From: Paracoccus aurantiacus
Lineage (GTDB): Bacteria > Pseudomonadota > Alphaproteobacteria > Rhodobacterales > Rhodobacteraceae
NCBI RefSeq assembly: GCF_007993065.1
Contig: NZ_VOPL01000001.1
Span: 620,001-684,000 of the forward strand
Length of the DNA stretch: 64,000 nt
Direction of reading: 5' to 3'
Below the pieces are notes generated by a model. That model was not told the origin of the DNA. It made no database searches and saw only the letters and a list, made by a program, of their open reading frames with translations. The translations under genes were made by a program, and so were the position numbers. How positions within the stretch are numbered: the stretch's first letter is position 1; every line of letters starts with the position of its first letter. Below are positions 9,360-17,733 of the stretch, piece after piece.

Positions 9360-10530
9360 TATCGCGTCCCTGCCCGCGTCCCTGACTACGGACAGAGCTT
9401 CCGGGTGCGCGGCGCGGCGGATAGTTTCCCTGCGCCTGATCCTCACCGCGCGCCAACGCTTCGGCATCCGCAGCGTCATACGCTTCGATCACCCGCGCGA
9501 CCAGATGATGGCGCACCACATCCTTCGCCGTGAAGTAATTGAAGCTTATGCCTTTTATGCCGCCAAGAATACGCTCGGCATCGACCAGTCCAGACTGCAT
9601 GCCGCGCGGAAGGTCGATCTGACTGCGGTCGCCGGTGATGACCATGCGCGAGCCTTCGCCCAGACGGGTCAGGAACATCTTCATCTGCATGGTCGAAGCG
9701 TTTTGCGCCTCGTCCAGAACCACGAATGCGTTGGACAGCGTGCGCCCGCGCATGAAGGCAAGTGGCGCGATCTCGATGCGCTTTTCCTCCATCAGCTTCG
9801 CAAGCTGCTTGCCAGGCAGAAAATCGTTCAGCGCGTCATAAAGCGGCTGCATATAAGGATCGACTTTCTCTTTCATGTCGCCGGGCAAAAAGCCCAGCCT
9901 TTCGCCTGCCTCCACCGCCGGGCGCGACAGGATGATTCGGTCGACATGGCCGCCGATCAGCATCGTTACGCCGACCGCGACCGCGAGATATGTCTTCCCG
10001 GTACCGGCCGGGCCGATGCCAAAGGCCATCTCATTGGCGAACAGGTTGCGGACATAGTCCTTCTGCGCCTCGGTCCGGGGTTCCACCGTTTTCTTACGGG
10101 TTCGCAGTTCGATCGGACCGGAGCTGAACATTTCAAGCTGCTCGTCCGGCGAACGAGAGGCTGGCTCTGCCTCTGGTCCCATACGCAGTGCGGCGTCTAT
10201 TTCCGCGGCAGCGACCGGGCGCCCCTGCTCCAGCCGGGCATAAAGCGCCTGCAGAAGCTGGGCGGTTTCTTCGCGCGCGGCTTGCGGGCCGACCACGGCC
10301 AGAAGGTTGCCGCGACGCAGGATATGCACATGAAGCGCCGCCTCGATCTGCGCGAGGTGCGAATCGGCGGGGCCGCATAGCTCGATCAGCAGCCGGTTAT
10401 CGGGGAATTCCAGAAGCGTCTCGCCCTGCATGGCGGATTGCGCGGCGGTATCGGGTGCGGTGGGAGTCAGGCCCAATGAGGTCTCCGGTTTGTCAGCACC
10501 CCCATCGTGGGGTGCGTGACGGGTTTGCAC
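9352..10530 (-). CDS. ybeZ: PhoH-like ATPase (YbeZ)
   Basis: This PhoH-family P-loop ATPase acts with YbeY in RNA metabolism. Of 392 residues, about 35-115 form a KH-like RNA-binding region (EFPDNRLLIELCG start) and the C-terminal two thirds form the ATPase with Walker A GPAGTGKT (173-180) and Walker B FVVLDEAQN. The annotated start is a GTG at 10530; the first in-frame ATG (10431) also lies before the conserved part and neither has a clear ribosome-binding site, so the N-terminus is uncertain. Confidence 0.93.
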   Translation of the reverse strand: MQTRHAPHDGGADKPETSLGLTPTAPDTAAQSAMQGETLLEFPDNRLLIELCGPADSHLAQIEAALHVHILRRGNLLAVVGPQAAREETAQLLQALYARLEQGRPVAAAEIDAALRMGPEAEPASRSPDEQLEMFSSGPIELRTRKKTVEPRTEAQKDYVRNLFANEMAFGIGPAGTGKTYLAVAVGVTMLIGGHVDRIILSRPAVEAGERLGFLPGDMKEKVDPYMQPLYDALNDFLPGKQLAKLMEEKRIEIAPLAFMRGRTLSNAFVVLDEAQNASTMQMKMFLTRLGEGSRMVITGDRSQIDLPRGMQSGLVDAERILGGIKGISFNYFTAKDVVRHHLVARVIEAYDAADAEALARGEDQAQGNYPPRRAPGSSVRSQGRGQGRDNG

Positions 10531-10586
10531 AAGTGGTTGCTGTTAAAACTGCGCCGCTGTCGCAAAAGTTTCACAGTCCCGGCCGC

Positions 10587-11315
10587 TCAGCCGCGCCAGA
10601 TGCCGCGGATGAAGTCATGAACATGACGATCTGTCGCGGCGTCCATCTGCGCGACGTCGCCCTGCCAGTGGACGCGTCCGCCTGACAGCATCGCGACACG
10701 GTCGGCGACGCTGCGCACCGTGGTCATGTCATGCGTGATCGTGATCGCGGTCGCGCCGGTTTCGGTCACGATGTCCCGGATGAGCGTGTTAATGCGCGCC
10801 GCCCGGATCGGGTCCAGCCCGGTTGTCGGCTCGTCAAAGAAGATGATTTTCGGATCGGCGGCGATGGCGCGCGCAAGGCCCGCCCGCTTTGCCATTCCGC
10901 CTGAAAGCGCCGCCGGGAACAGGTCGGCCACTTCGGGGCCAAGACCGACGCGGGCCAGCTTCTCGACCGCAACGCGGCGGGCGGCCTGCTCGCCCAGGGT
11001 TTTACGCAGCCGGAAGGCAACATTCTGCCAGACCGTCAGGCTGTCGAACAAAGCAGCGCCCTGAAACAGCATCCCGAAACTGTCCAGGAAGCGGGCGCGA
11101 CTGGTTCGCGTCAGCGGCGCACCTTCCCAAAGCGTCTGCCCTGAATCGGGCACTTCAAGCCCGAGAATGCATTTGAGAAGCACCGACTTGCCGGTGCCGG
11201 ACTGCCCGATCACGACCAGACTTTCGCCCGGCGCGACGGCAAGGTTCACCCCGTCAAGGACCGTCTGCCCGTCAAAGGATTTGCGCAGATCACGGGCTTC
11301 AAGCGCTGCGGTCAT
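10587..11315 (-). CDS. mlaF: ABC transporter ATP-binding protein, MlaF type
   Basis: This 242-residue protein is the ATPase of an Mla-type retrograde phospholipid transporter that maintains outer-membrane asymmetry. Walker A is GQSGTGKS (37-44), the signature is LSGGMAKRAGLARA, and Walker B is IIFFDEPTTGLD. The open frame extends upstream, but ATG 11315 overlaps the mlaE stop by 4 bp and gives the normal family length. The MCE substrate-binding protein and the other Mla components are not in the window. Confidence 0.9.
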   Translation of the reverse strand: MTAALEARDLRKSFDGQTVLDGVNLAVAPGESLVVIGQSGTGKSVLLKCILGLEVPDSGQTLWEGAPLTRTSRARFLDSFGMLFQGAALFDSLTVWQNVAFRLRKTLGEQAARRVAVEKLARVGLGPEVADLFPAALSGGMAKRAGLARAIAADPKIIFFDEPTTGLDPIRAARINTLIRDIVTETGATAITITHDMTTVRSVADRVAMLSGGRVHWQGDVAQMDAATDRHVHDFIRGIWRG

Positions 11316-12079
11316 CCGAAAAACAGCCCGGTCAGCGCGAAATTCGCCGCGAAAATGCCGACAGCCGCGACAACCACCGCGTATTTCGTGGCACGGCCGA
11401 CCCCGGCTGCGCCGCGACCGGCATTGATGCCGAACCAACAACCCGACAGCGCCACGATCAGCCCGAAGACCGCGCCCTTCAGCAAACCGGAAATCACGTC
11501 CCAGCTTTCAAGGAATGACCAGCTTCCCTTCAGGTACGCCGCAGAGGTGAAGCCGAGAGACTGCGTCCCGACAAGCCAGCCGCCCATGATCCCGATCACG
11601 TCGCCCACCCCGACCAGCATCGGCACCGCAAGGATTGCCGCCCAAAGCCGGGGTGTGACCAGATGGCGCCTGGGGTCCGCCGACAGGGTGACAAGCGCGT
11701 CAATCTGTTCGGTCACGCGCATCGTCCCGATCTCGGCCGCGATAGAGGAGGCGACGCGCGCCGCGACCATCAGCCCGCCAAGAACGGGACCGAGTTCGCG
11801 CGCCATTCCAATCGCAACGACCGCAGGCATCACGTCGCCCGCTGCAAAGCGCTCTCCGCCGGAATACATTTGCAGGGCGAGCGCCGCGCCAGTGAACAGC
11901 GCTGTCAGTCCGACCACGGGCAGCGAGAGCCAGCCGATCTGGATAAGCTGGCGCAGAAATTCCCTTGGCTCCGGCACCATGAAAAGGCTTCGACTGGCGA
12001 AAAGTGCCACGCGCCCGACCAGCCGCGCCACGCCAAGCGCTGCCCGTCCGGTCAGCGATACGGGTCTGGCAGAGATCAT
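11312..12079 (-). CDS. mlaE: ABC transporter permease, MlaE family
   Basis: This is the inner-membrane permease partner of the adjacent ATPase. The 255-residue protein has about five hydrophobic helices and the MlaE signature region (FTGAALALQMYSGGERF, followed by MARELGPVLGGLMVAARV and SSIAAEIGTMRVTEQIDAL). It is coupled by 4-bp overlaps to alr upstream and mlaF downstream, so lipid transport and peptidoglycan precursor supply are co-transcribed. Confidence 0.92.
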   Translation of the reverse strand: MISARPVSLTGRAALGVARLVGRVALFASRSLFMVPEPREFLRQLIQIGWLSLPVVGLTALFTGAALALQMYSGGERFAAGDVMPAVVAIGMARELGPVLGGLMVAARVASSIAAEIGTMRVTEQIDALVTLSADPRRHLVTPRLWAAILAVPMLVGVGDVIGIMGGWLVGTQSLGFTSAAYLKGSWSFLESWDVISGLLKGAVFGLIVALSGCWFGINAGRGAAGVGRATKYAVVVAAVGIFAANFALTGLFFG

Positions 12080-13104
12080 TGCGCGATGCGTTCGTAGCGT
12101 TGGCCGAGCGAAGTCAGCACCTCGTAGCCGATTGTGCCCATCGCATCGGCGACCGCGTCAACCGGCTGGGCCGCAGAAATCAGGTCGAGCGCGTCCGGAA
12201 CATCGCTCAGCGCCGAAATGTCGGCGGTTATCAGGTCCATGGACACGCGGCCGATCAAAGGACAGGCGACGTCGCCCGCGTAAAGATAGATGCGGGGACG
12301 CGCGCCGTCCGACGAAAGCGTGCGGTGAATGCCGTCGGCATAGCCCGCCGCCACCGTGGCCACGCGGGTCGCGTGGCTGGCCGTCCAGCTGTTCGAATAG
12401 CCCACCGACTCTCCGGGCTGAACCTCGCGCGTCTGGACGACGGGCAGCGACAGGCTGACCACCGGCAGCGCGTCGGCAAATGGCAGACCGCCGTAAAGGC
12501 CGATGCCCGGACGCACGAGATCGAAGTGATATTCCGCACCCAGCAGAATGCCGCCCGTCGCTGACAGGCTGCGCGGAACGCCGATGCCATCGGTCATGGC
12601 GCGAAAAGCACCAAGTTGGCGGGCGTTCATCGGGTGATCCGGCTCATCCGCGCAGGCCAGATGCGACATCACAAGCTCTGGCCCGGCGGAGAGGATTTCT
12701 GCCTTCAGGGCGGCCCATTCGTCCGGCTCGAACCCGAGACGGTTCATTCCGCTGTCGAGCTGGATGGCGAACGGCCGTCCGGGTCGGGTCGCGCGGTCGC
12801 GGAAATACTGCTCGGGGCTGTTCAGAACCGGGATCGCGTCGCCCGGATCGGCACCGGACATATGCCCCGAAAGCACGAATATCCGCGCCTTCCCACCGAC
12901 CGCGCTCCGCACCGCAGGCGCTTCTGACGCCAAGGCCACGAAGAAGTCCTGTGCGCCAGCCTCTGCCAGCGCTGCCGAGACGGTGGCGGCGTCCAGACCA
13001 TAGCCGTTGGCCTTGACGACACCAGCGGCGCGCGCGCCCGACGCAAGCCCCGACAAGGCACGGTAATTGGCCTTCAGGGCCGAAAGGTCGATCTTCAAAA
13101 CCAT
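12076..13104 (-). CDS. alr: Alanine racemase
   Basis: Alr makes D-alanine for peptidoglycan. The PLP Lys31 lies in VVKANGYGLDA and the second catalytic region is GESVGYSNSW with its Tyr. The frame is open to 13197, but a GGAGGA ribosome-binding site about 9 bases before ATG 13104 fixes the start at MVLKIDL, giving 342 residues. This is slightly shorter than the usual 350-370. Its stop overlaps mlaE by 4 bp. It is the first gene of the long minus-strand run down to corC. Confidence 0.95.
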   Translation of the reverse strand: MVLKIDLSALKANYRALSGLASGARAAGVVKANGYGLDAATVSAALAEAGAQDFFVALASEAPAVRSAVGGKARIFVLSGHMSGADPGDAIPVLNSPEQYFRDRATRPGRPFAIQLDSGMNRLGFEPDEWAALKAEILSAGPELVMSHLACADEPDHPMNARQLGAFRAMTDGIGVPRSLSATGGILLGAEYHFDLVRPGIGLYGGLPFADALPVVSLSLPVVQTREVQPGESVGYSNSWTASHATRVATVAAGYADGIHRTLSSDGARPRIYLYAGDVACPLIGRVSMDLITADISALSDVPDALDLISAAQPVDAVADAMGTIGYEVLTSLGQRYERIAQ

Positions 13105-13361
13105 GCTGCTGCTTTCCTCCATCGACCGGCTCAGGTCAAGCGCCGAGGGTCGGGGGAGCATGCAGAGTTGCAACATCCGAAAATTTTTCGCCATCACCGG
13201 CTTGAGGATCAGCGGCCAATCCGCATCGATTTACCCACGAGTACCGGCGTCGCAATCTTTGATCGCAGCGCCGGCACCCCGCCCGAATCGCGGCTGCAAG
13301 CGTGCCGTGCATCATTCTGTCCCTTGCCGGGACCCGACCGGAACACCCACACCCCTTCGCC

Positions 13362-14024
13362 ATGACAGTCCTGAACGCCACTGCCCGGATCATCTTTCCC
13401 TTTATCGCCACTGCCGCCCTGGCAGAGGATGTCACACAGATCCCTTTGCCCGTGCCGTCCGGGCAGCCGATCTATTGGCAGGAAACCATCCACGGCGTGC
13501 CGGGTGCGCATGGTCTGACATATCGCTTTCGCTTCGTCGCGCCCGATCTCGCTGACCTTGTGCCAATGGCTGAACCCGCGCCGATGGATAACCTGACCGA
13601 GGAAGACATGGCGGCGCTTTCTGACCTGGCCAGCAGCGAAGGTGCCGGCGGTGCAGCTATTTTAAGCGGGGCGGTCGATGATGGGCTGATATCTGCGCAG
13701 GAGCTTGATCTGGCGCCGGTGATCTCGTTCCAGAATGCCGAGGAGGCCGCCGACGCCTACATTGTCGCCGAAGACGATGGCGTGGCATTGCCGCCTGCGC
13801 CCGACATCCTGTTCCGCGATCCGATGCATGACGACATCGTCTGGCTGTGCGAGGAATACGTGCTGCCGCGCATCGCAAGCCCCGCGCCCCGCCCGACGGA
13901 AATCGTCATCTCGCTGTCTGACAGGGCGACGGCATCTGGCGATCTGGAAAGCGGCGCAGTCCAGCTGTTCGAAGCCTTCAGCCTGCCGCCCGACCGCGAC
14001 GAATGCGTCTGGGAACCTTTCTGA
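13362..14024 (+). CDS. Exported protein, DUF6497-like
   Basis: The 220-residue protein starts with a signal peptide (about 1-21, ending ALA before EDV). The conserved part lies in the C-terminal half: a cysteine in VWLCEEYVLPRI, then EIVISLSDRA, then an FEAF segment and a final Cys-containing CVWEPF. This pattern matches what I remember of DUF6497 proteins of Rhodobacterales, sometimes misannotated as acetolactate synthase. The two cysteines could form a disulphide. The middle (residues 60-150) is acidic and longer than in most members. Function is unknown. The 257 bp between it and alr hold the divergent promoters; I see no clear hexamer pair there. Confidence 0.7.
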   Translation: MTVLNATARIIFPFIATAALAEDVTQIPLPVPSGQPIYWQETIHGVPGAHGLTYRFRFVAPDLADLVPMAEPAPMDNLTEEDMAALSDLASSEGAGGAAILSGAVDDGLISAQELDLAPVISFQNAEEAADAYIVAEDDGVALPPAPDILFRDPMHDDIVWLCEEYVLPRIASPAPRPTEIVISLSDRATASGDLESGAVQLFEAFSLPPDRDECVWEPF

Positions 14025-14187
14025 CAGGCTGATGCAAGCCTGCCACAGATCGGCGGCGACACGCCGACGCCCGAATTGGCTGCCTATCGCGACACGGAAT
14101 TCCTTCGTAGAATCAGGCCGTCCGCGCAATGCGTGCGACAACCACTGACAAAAAGGGGTAGTCAAACCCCGCTTACAGGAGCAGACA

Positions 14188-14325
14188 ATGTCGAAGAATA
14201 TCGCGCTTGCCCTCATCGCCGTGGGTATCCTGGCCGCTTGCCAACCGCGTCAGCCGGAAGTGGTCACCACCCCGGCCGCCGTCTCGGTCGAGCCGGTCTA
14301 TCAGGGCAAGTACGGCGCCAACTGA
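14188..14325 (+). CDS. Very small lipoprotein (45 aa)
   Basis: The gene encodes MSKNIALALIAVGILAACQP and 25 further residues. The lipobox ILAAC places the lipidated Cys at residue 18, leaving only about 28 residues of mature protein. An AGGAG ribosome-binding site (14177-14181) precedes the ATG by six bases. A 9-bp hairpin follows 20 bp after the stop. The size recalls entericidin-type or other structural mini-lipoproteins, but no family is recognised. Confidence 0.7.
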   Translation: MSKNIALALIAVGILAACQPRQPEVVTTPAAVSVEPVYQGKYGAN

Positions 14326-14344
14326 GTTTCCGTGACGCCTATCG

Positions 14345-14367
14345 CACGGGCGGCGTGTCCGCCCGTG
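14345..14367 (+). terminator. Hairpin after the 45-aa lipoprotein
   Basis: A perfect 9-bp stem CACGGGCGG / CCGCCCGTG encloses a five-base loop. No T-run follows, so it may act as a weak terminator or as a 3' stabiliser. Confidence 0.5.
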
Positions 14368-14426
14368 TGCCGCAGCCCGGAACGGTAAGCTGCGGTTGAG
14401 CGCGGGTCAGCAACCGAAGGACCGAT

Positions 14427-14849
14427 ATGCAGAAACATCGCGGCTTTCCGTCCCGCCTGCCCTCGACCGACTATCAGTTCACCATCCGCCGGGCCAATTC
14501 CAAGGGCGCGACCAAGCTTGCCGCGCGCGAACGCTTCCGCGACCGCAGTCCCGCTGACCGGCGCGCAGATGCCGGATTTCTGGCTGCGTTGATCGACCAT
14601 TTCGGTGAAGACGAGTTCGAAAGGGGAAATCTCGACGCAGGGCGGCTGTCATGGCTGCTTGGCCGAGAGGTCCTCGCGGTAGGAAAGCTGGACCCGACAT
14701 CCTACGAACAGCTTTTCCGCATCGACATGAAGAAAGCCGAGGCCAATTTCCCGGAAATCTTCGCAACCGATGCCGACGAATCCGAGCAGGACGACGACTG
14801 GAATGACGACTGGGACGACGATGAATCCGAAGATTACGAAAATATATAG
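14427..14849 (+). CDS. Hypothetical protein with acidic C-terminal tail
   Basis: The 140-residue protein is not recognised. The N-terminal 60 residues are basic (RRANSKGATKLAARERFRDR), the middle is helical, and the last 28 residues are almost all Asp/Glu/Trp/Asn (EQDDDWNDDWDDDESEDYEN). It is soluble with no signal. AAGGAC lies five bases before the ATG. The strongly split charge suggests a nucleic-acid or ribosome-associated protein, but that is only inference. Confidence 0.65.
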   Translation: MQKHRGFPSRLPSTDYQFTIRRANSKGATKLAARERFRDRSPADRRADAGFLAALIDHFGEDEFERGNLDAGRLSWLLGREVLAVGKLDPTSYEQLFRIDMKKAEANFPEIFATDADESEQDDDWNDDWDDDESEDYENI

Positions 14850-14975
14850 GCGGTCAAGTGCCGCCCGTAACCTTTTCACGTCCTTGTCAGTTTTCGGGAG
14901 TGAACGTTTGTGGCAATTTGGCGTTGCAACGACACATGCCCGTTAAAGGGCTAACTGAACAGAAGGCAGTGTAAT

Positions 14976-15209
14976 ATGCAGATCAAGACCTCTCTCCGCC
15001 TGGCTGGCGCCATCTTCGCCGTCGCAGCGCTTTCGGCCTGCGCGAATGACCCTTATGGCACCGGCATGTCGCCCGATGCGCAGCGCGCCCTTGTCGGTGC
15101 CGGCGCGGGCGCCGTCGCCGCAAAAGCCTTTGACGAAGATATCGGGACCGGCGCGGTTCTCGGCGCTGCCGCTGGCGCGCTGTGCGACGACGCGCGCGTC
15201 TGCCAGTAA
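14976..15209 (+). CDS. Small glycine-zipper lipoprotein, copy 1
   Basis: The 77-residue protein has a lipoprotein signal (lipobox LSAC, Cys22), a short linker (NDPYGTGMSPD), and a glycine-zipper-like segment (LVGAGAGAVAAKAF, then GAVLGAAAGALC) ending DDARVCQ. Two C-terminal cysteines may pair. It is a tandem paralogue of the next gene, with the same ending (GAAAGALC-D-R-CQ). It is probably outer-membrane anchored, and its function is unknown. Confidence 0.75.
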   Translation: MQIKTSLRLAGAIFAVAALSACANDPYGTGMSPDAQRALVGAGAGAVAAKAFDEDIGTGAVLGAAAGALCDDARVCQ

Positions 15210-15289
15210 GCCGGACCATTCCGGCATCCTTACCAACTCATCCACGGGACGCGGGCTGATGTCTGCGTCCTTTTTCAGGAACAGGAACC

Positions 15290-15514
15290 ATGCGTAAACT
15301 GACCATCCCGGCTCTGGCCGCTATCGTCACTGTCGGCCTGGCCGGCTGCACCCAGAACATCAACCCGACCGATGTTGACCGCGCGGCCATCGGCGCCGCT
15401 GCTGGCGCGACCATCGCCCATGTCGGCGGCAAGAAGGAAAGCGACGTCTATAAAGGCGCAGCGATCGGCGCTGCTGCTGGCGCGCTGTGCAACGACGTCC
15501 GTCTCTGCCAGTAA
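15290..15514 (+). CDS. Small glycine-zipper lipoprotein, copy 2
   Basis: The 74-residue protein has lipobox LAGC (Cys20), then NINPTDVDRAAIGAAAGATIAHVGG, a short polar insert, GAAIGAAAGALC and the ending NDVRLCQ. It shares architecture and C-terminus with the gene 80 bp upstream, so the pair arose by tandem duplication. AGGAAC precedes the ATG. A strong terminator follows 26 bp after the stop. Confidence 0.75.
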   Translation: MRKLTIPALAAIVTVGLAGCTQNINPTDVDRAAIGAAAGATIAHVGGKKESDVYKGAAIGAAAGALCNDVRLCQ

Positions 15515-15539
15515 CGGGCGCTCGCCTTCATGGACATTA

Positions 15540-15573
15540 AGCGCCCGCGAGCTTCCGGCTCGCGGGCGCTTTC
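15540..15573 (+). terminator. Intrinsic terminator after lipoprotein pair
   Basis: A perfect 13-bp stem (AGCGCCCGCGAGC paired with GCTCGCGGGCGCT) with a five-base loop is followed by TTTCC. It is the strongest simple terminator in this part of the window and closes the lipoprotein unit. Confidence 0.88.
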
Positions 15574-15644
15574 CATTGCCGCTGTCAGTCGCAATGCGCT
15601 AGAAGCAACGGACACCCGTTCCGACAGATGACAGACGTAACCTG

Positions 15645-16208
15645 ATGACCCCGCCTCTCGATCAGATCCTTTCGCCGCAGGCGCAATCCGCGATGATCGC
15701 GGGCCTGTTTCTGGCGGCGGGCTGGTGGGTGGTCGCATGGCAAAGCCGCAAGCGGGACGCCAAGCAGCGCGCCGAGCGGGTGCGCGATGTGCAGCGCGCC
15801 CTTTTTGCCGAGATCAGGGCCTATCTGGCCGTGCTGGAGCGGGATCAGATCGCCGAATATGGCGGCCATATCGCCGACCGGATCGAAGCGGAGGAAGGTT
15901 ATTTCCCGGTCATCCCGACCGAGCATAACGATGCGATCTTTCGCGCGATCGTCAGCGAGATACACGTCCTGCCGCGCGATACGGTCGATCCTGTCGTTCT
16001 GTATTACAGCCAGTTGAACGCGATCGGGGCGATGATAACCGATCTGCGCGCGCTCGATACCGCACGCGTCGGGAATGCGCGTGCCGCGGCGATGTATCGT
16101 GATTATATTTCGATGAAGCTTGGCGCCATCGAACTGGGCGAAGGCGCATTATCGGCGATCCGGTCCAATATGGACGGAACGGCGCTGATTTCAGGTCCGG
16201 ATCAGTAA
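15645..16208 (+). CDS. Hypothetical membrane-anchored protein
   Basis: The 187-residue protein has one N-terminal membrane helix (about residues 15-31, AMIAGLFLAAGWWVVAW) followed by a basic stretch (QSRKRDAKQRAER) and a mostly helical soluble domain. The positive charges after the helix suggest that the domain is cytosolic. No family is recognised. The ATG lacks a clear ribosome-binding site. Its stop overlaps the end of a tiny opposing reading frame. Confidence 0.6.
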   Translation: MTPPLDQILSPQAQSAMIAGLFLAAGWWVVAWQSRKRDAKQRAERVRDVQRALFAEIRAYLAVLERDQIAEYGGHIADRIEAEEGYFPVIPTEHNDAIFRAIVSEIHVLPRDTVDPVVLYYSQLNAIGAMITDLRALDTARVGNARAAAMYRDYISMKLGAIELGEGALSAIRSNMDGTALISGPDQ

Positions 16209-16265
16209 CCCGGCCGGGGGCCGGTGCGAACCTTGATCGGCTTTGGCGTGTAAAGGGCAGACATC
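16203..16265 (-). CDS. Candidate 20-residue small protein
   Basis: The frame reads MSALYTPKPIKVRTGPRPGY and then TGA. It is basic, Pro-rich and has no hydrophobic segment. A GGGAG ribosome-binding site (16273-16277) lies seven bases before the ATG, and a sigma-70 promoter (TTGCGT-N17-TATAAT) lies about 28 bp upstream, giving a leader of roughly 20 bases. Such complete signals before so short a frame argue for translation. It could instead mark the start of a small RNA. Confidence 0.5.
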
Positions 16266-16292
16266 TGCTTACTCCCATTCCTGATACTCATA

Positions 16293-16321
16293 TTATAAGT
16301 ATTCTGGCGCGATTACGCAAG
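16293..16321 (-). promoter_or_regulatory. Near-consensus sigma-70 promoter
   Basis: On the minus strand, TTGCGT (16321-16316), a 17-bp spacer and a perfect TATAAT (16298-16293) form the best promoter match I found in the window. The local AT-rich patch also contains an imperfect palindrome (ATACTC...AAGTAT, 16286-16304) that could be an operator. It points toward the 20-residue reading frame. Confidence 0.7.
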
Positions 16322-16345
16322 ATTCTGCGGTTTTGTCCCGCGAAA

Positions 16346-16882
16346 TTACGGCCCGAGGCCGGCGCGACCAATTTCCTCTCGACGCAACGGAAACTTGTCG
16401 ATTGCGCGCGAAATCTCGCGCACGCTCCACGGAACGGGTTTGCGCTGCTTCACCTGGCCGTCCTTGTCGATGATAACCAGCGAAAATCCCCGAGGATGCA
16501 GGTTGCGCCGCCATTCGCTTGCCGCGGCAGGGTCTGTATCGGTGATAACAATCACGTCACGTTCGATCAGCGGTGCCGGAAGGCCCTGCAGCGACCGGAT
16601 CTGGGTCAGAAAGGCAGGATCGGCGGCGGTATCGGCAAAGACGACAACGGGACGCGCCTGCCACAGAAGCGAATCGGGCGTGACCTCGGTCGCTTCGACG
16701 ATATGCAGCGTGCTGTCGGACACTGCGGCGGGCGGCGCGTTTTCAGCGTTGCGCGCGGCCTGCATCGCGTCGACCTCTGCCGGCGAGGGCGGGTTGACGC
16801 GCGACGGTGCCTGCATTTCGCGCCCCGGCCCCATCGCCGCGACCGAGATGAAAATCAATGTGATCGTCAACGCATTCTTCAT
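16346..16882 (-). CDS. Exported DUF4174 protein
   Basis: The 178-residue protein has a signal peptide (about 1-18, KNALTITLIFISVAAMG), a short linker and a C-terminal DUF4174 domain of thioredoxin-like fold (about 70-170; ARPVVVFADTA, ERDVIVITDT, FSLVIIDKDGQVKQRKPVPWSV). The redox CxxC is absent, as is usual for the family. The start follows GGGAAGG, which decides it against upstream in-frame ATGs. Its role is unknown; periplasmic location is expected. Confidence 0.8.
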   Translation of the reverse strand: MKNALTITLIFISVAAMGPGREMQAPSRVNPPSPAEVDAMQAARNAENAPPAAVSDSTLHIVEATEVTPDSLLWQARPVVVFADTAADPAFLTQIRSLQGLPAPLIERDVIVITDTDPAAASEWRRNLHPRGFSLVIIDKDGQVKQRKPVPWSVREISRAIDKFPLRREEIGRAGLGP

Positions 16883-17031
16883 CGGCACCTTCCCTGCCCT
16901 TTTCATATAGGCGCTTTGACCAAAAGGGAAAGAAGGGCTTCGTGTCCCGTAGCGCGACCGCATCCCGGCAACCGTATCAAGCAGAGATTCATGGTGCAGA
17001 CATTCCCCGAAAGCTGAAGTAGGAATCGCGC

Positions 17032-17571
17032 ATGTCCATGCCTCGATCCCCTGCCCGCCTTCCCGCCGATTTCGCCGCAGAACTTGGCCACGCCATCGCC
17101 GGTTTCGGCTTCTTGGAAGAGGCATTGAAGCGGGCCATCTTCTCGCTTTCGCTGGAAGGTCTTGGGAAAAAGCCCGACGACCGCGCCGTCGCGTCCTTCC
17201 TGCAGCGGATGGAGGATATTGCGGACGACACGCTCGGCACGCTGATCGACCAATTCATCAAGCAGGCGCAGCGCCGGCAGGCCCGTGGCCGAGACAAGCT
17301 TGCGACAGAGTTGCGTCGTATCCGCCAGAACCGCAACCTTCTGTGCCACGCGTCCTGGAAACCCGGCGCGAAGGACGGCCATTGGCATCCGTCATTCCTG
17401 AACACGAAGGGCGAGACTTTCCCCGATGATCTTCAGGCCAGCGACATCACCGCGATCCGCGAGGAAACGCTGGACGTCGCGGCACGTATCGTGTCGATCA
17501 TGCGCGCGACCGGGATCGAAGGCGAATGGGTCGGAAACGACGAAGACGACGCGCATCAGGACAGGGACTGA
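17032..17571 (+). CDS. Hypothetical protein with HEPN-like R-x4-H motif
   Basis: The 179-residue all-helical protein contains RQNRNLLCHASW, with Arg101-x4-His106 at the end of a helix, the pattern used by HEPN RNases. The surrounding helices (GHAIAGFGFLEEALKRAIF near the N-terminus) also fit a HEPN-like four-helix bundle. There is no paired nucleotidyltransferase or antitoxin next to it, so this is not a clear toxin-antitoxin locus. AGGA lies seven bases before the ATG. Family assignment is inference. Confidence 0.6.
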   Translation: MSMPRSPARLPADFAAELGHAIAGFGFLEEALKRAIFSLSLEGLGKKPDDRAVASFLQRMEDIADDTLGTLIDQFIKQAQRRQARGRDKLATELRRIRQNRNLLCHASWKPGAKDGHWHPSFLNTKGETFPDDLQASDITAIREETLDVAARIVSIMRATGIEGEWVGNDEDDAHQDRD

Positions 17572-17733
17572 ACGCCGGCCGCAGATCGAACGGCGTCGGA
17601 ACGAAAAGTTGTCCTCCGGGACAATCATCGCACCAGCCTCCATCAGGCTTTTCTGGTCCCGCCTTTTGCGCAGGCGCGTTGCAACGACGGGCTGGCCGCG
17701 CTAACACGCCGTCACGTCAGACGAGAGGCTTTC

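Noticed and set aside
9151..10380. Plus-strand frame of 409 codons opposite phoH and ybeY
   Set aside because: Antisense shadow with no recognisable domain.
14076..14399. Plus-strand frame spanning the 45-aa lipoprotein in another frame
   Set aside because: The lipoprotein has a ribosome-binding site, lipobox and following hairpin; the longer frame has none of these.
17609..17624. TTGTCC-TCCG-GGACAA hairpin upstream of hom as a riboswitch or attenuator
   Set aside because: It is only a 6-bp stem, with no leader peptide rich in Thr/Met codons and no alternative pairing or conserved riboswitch core.
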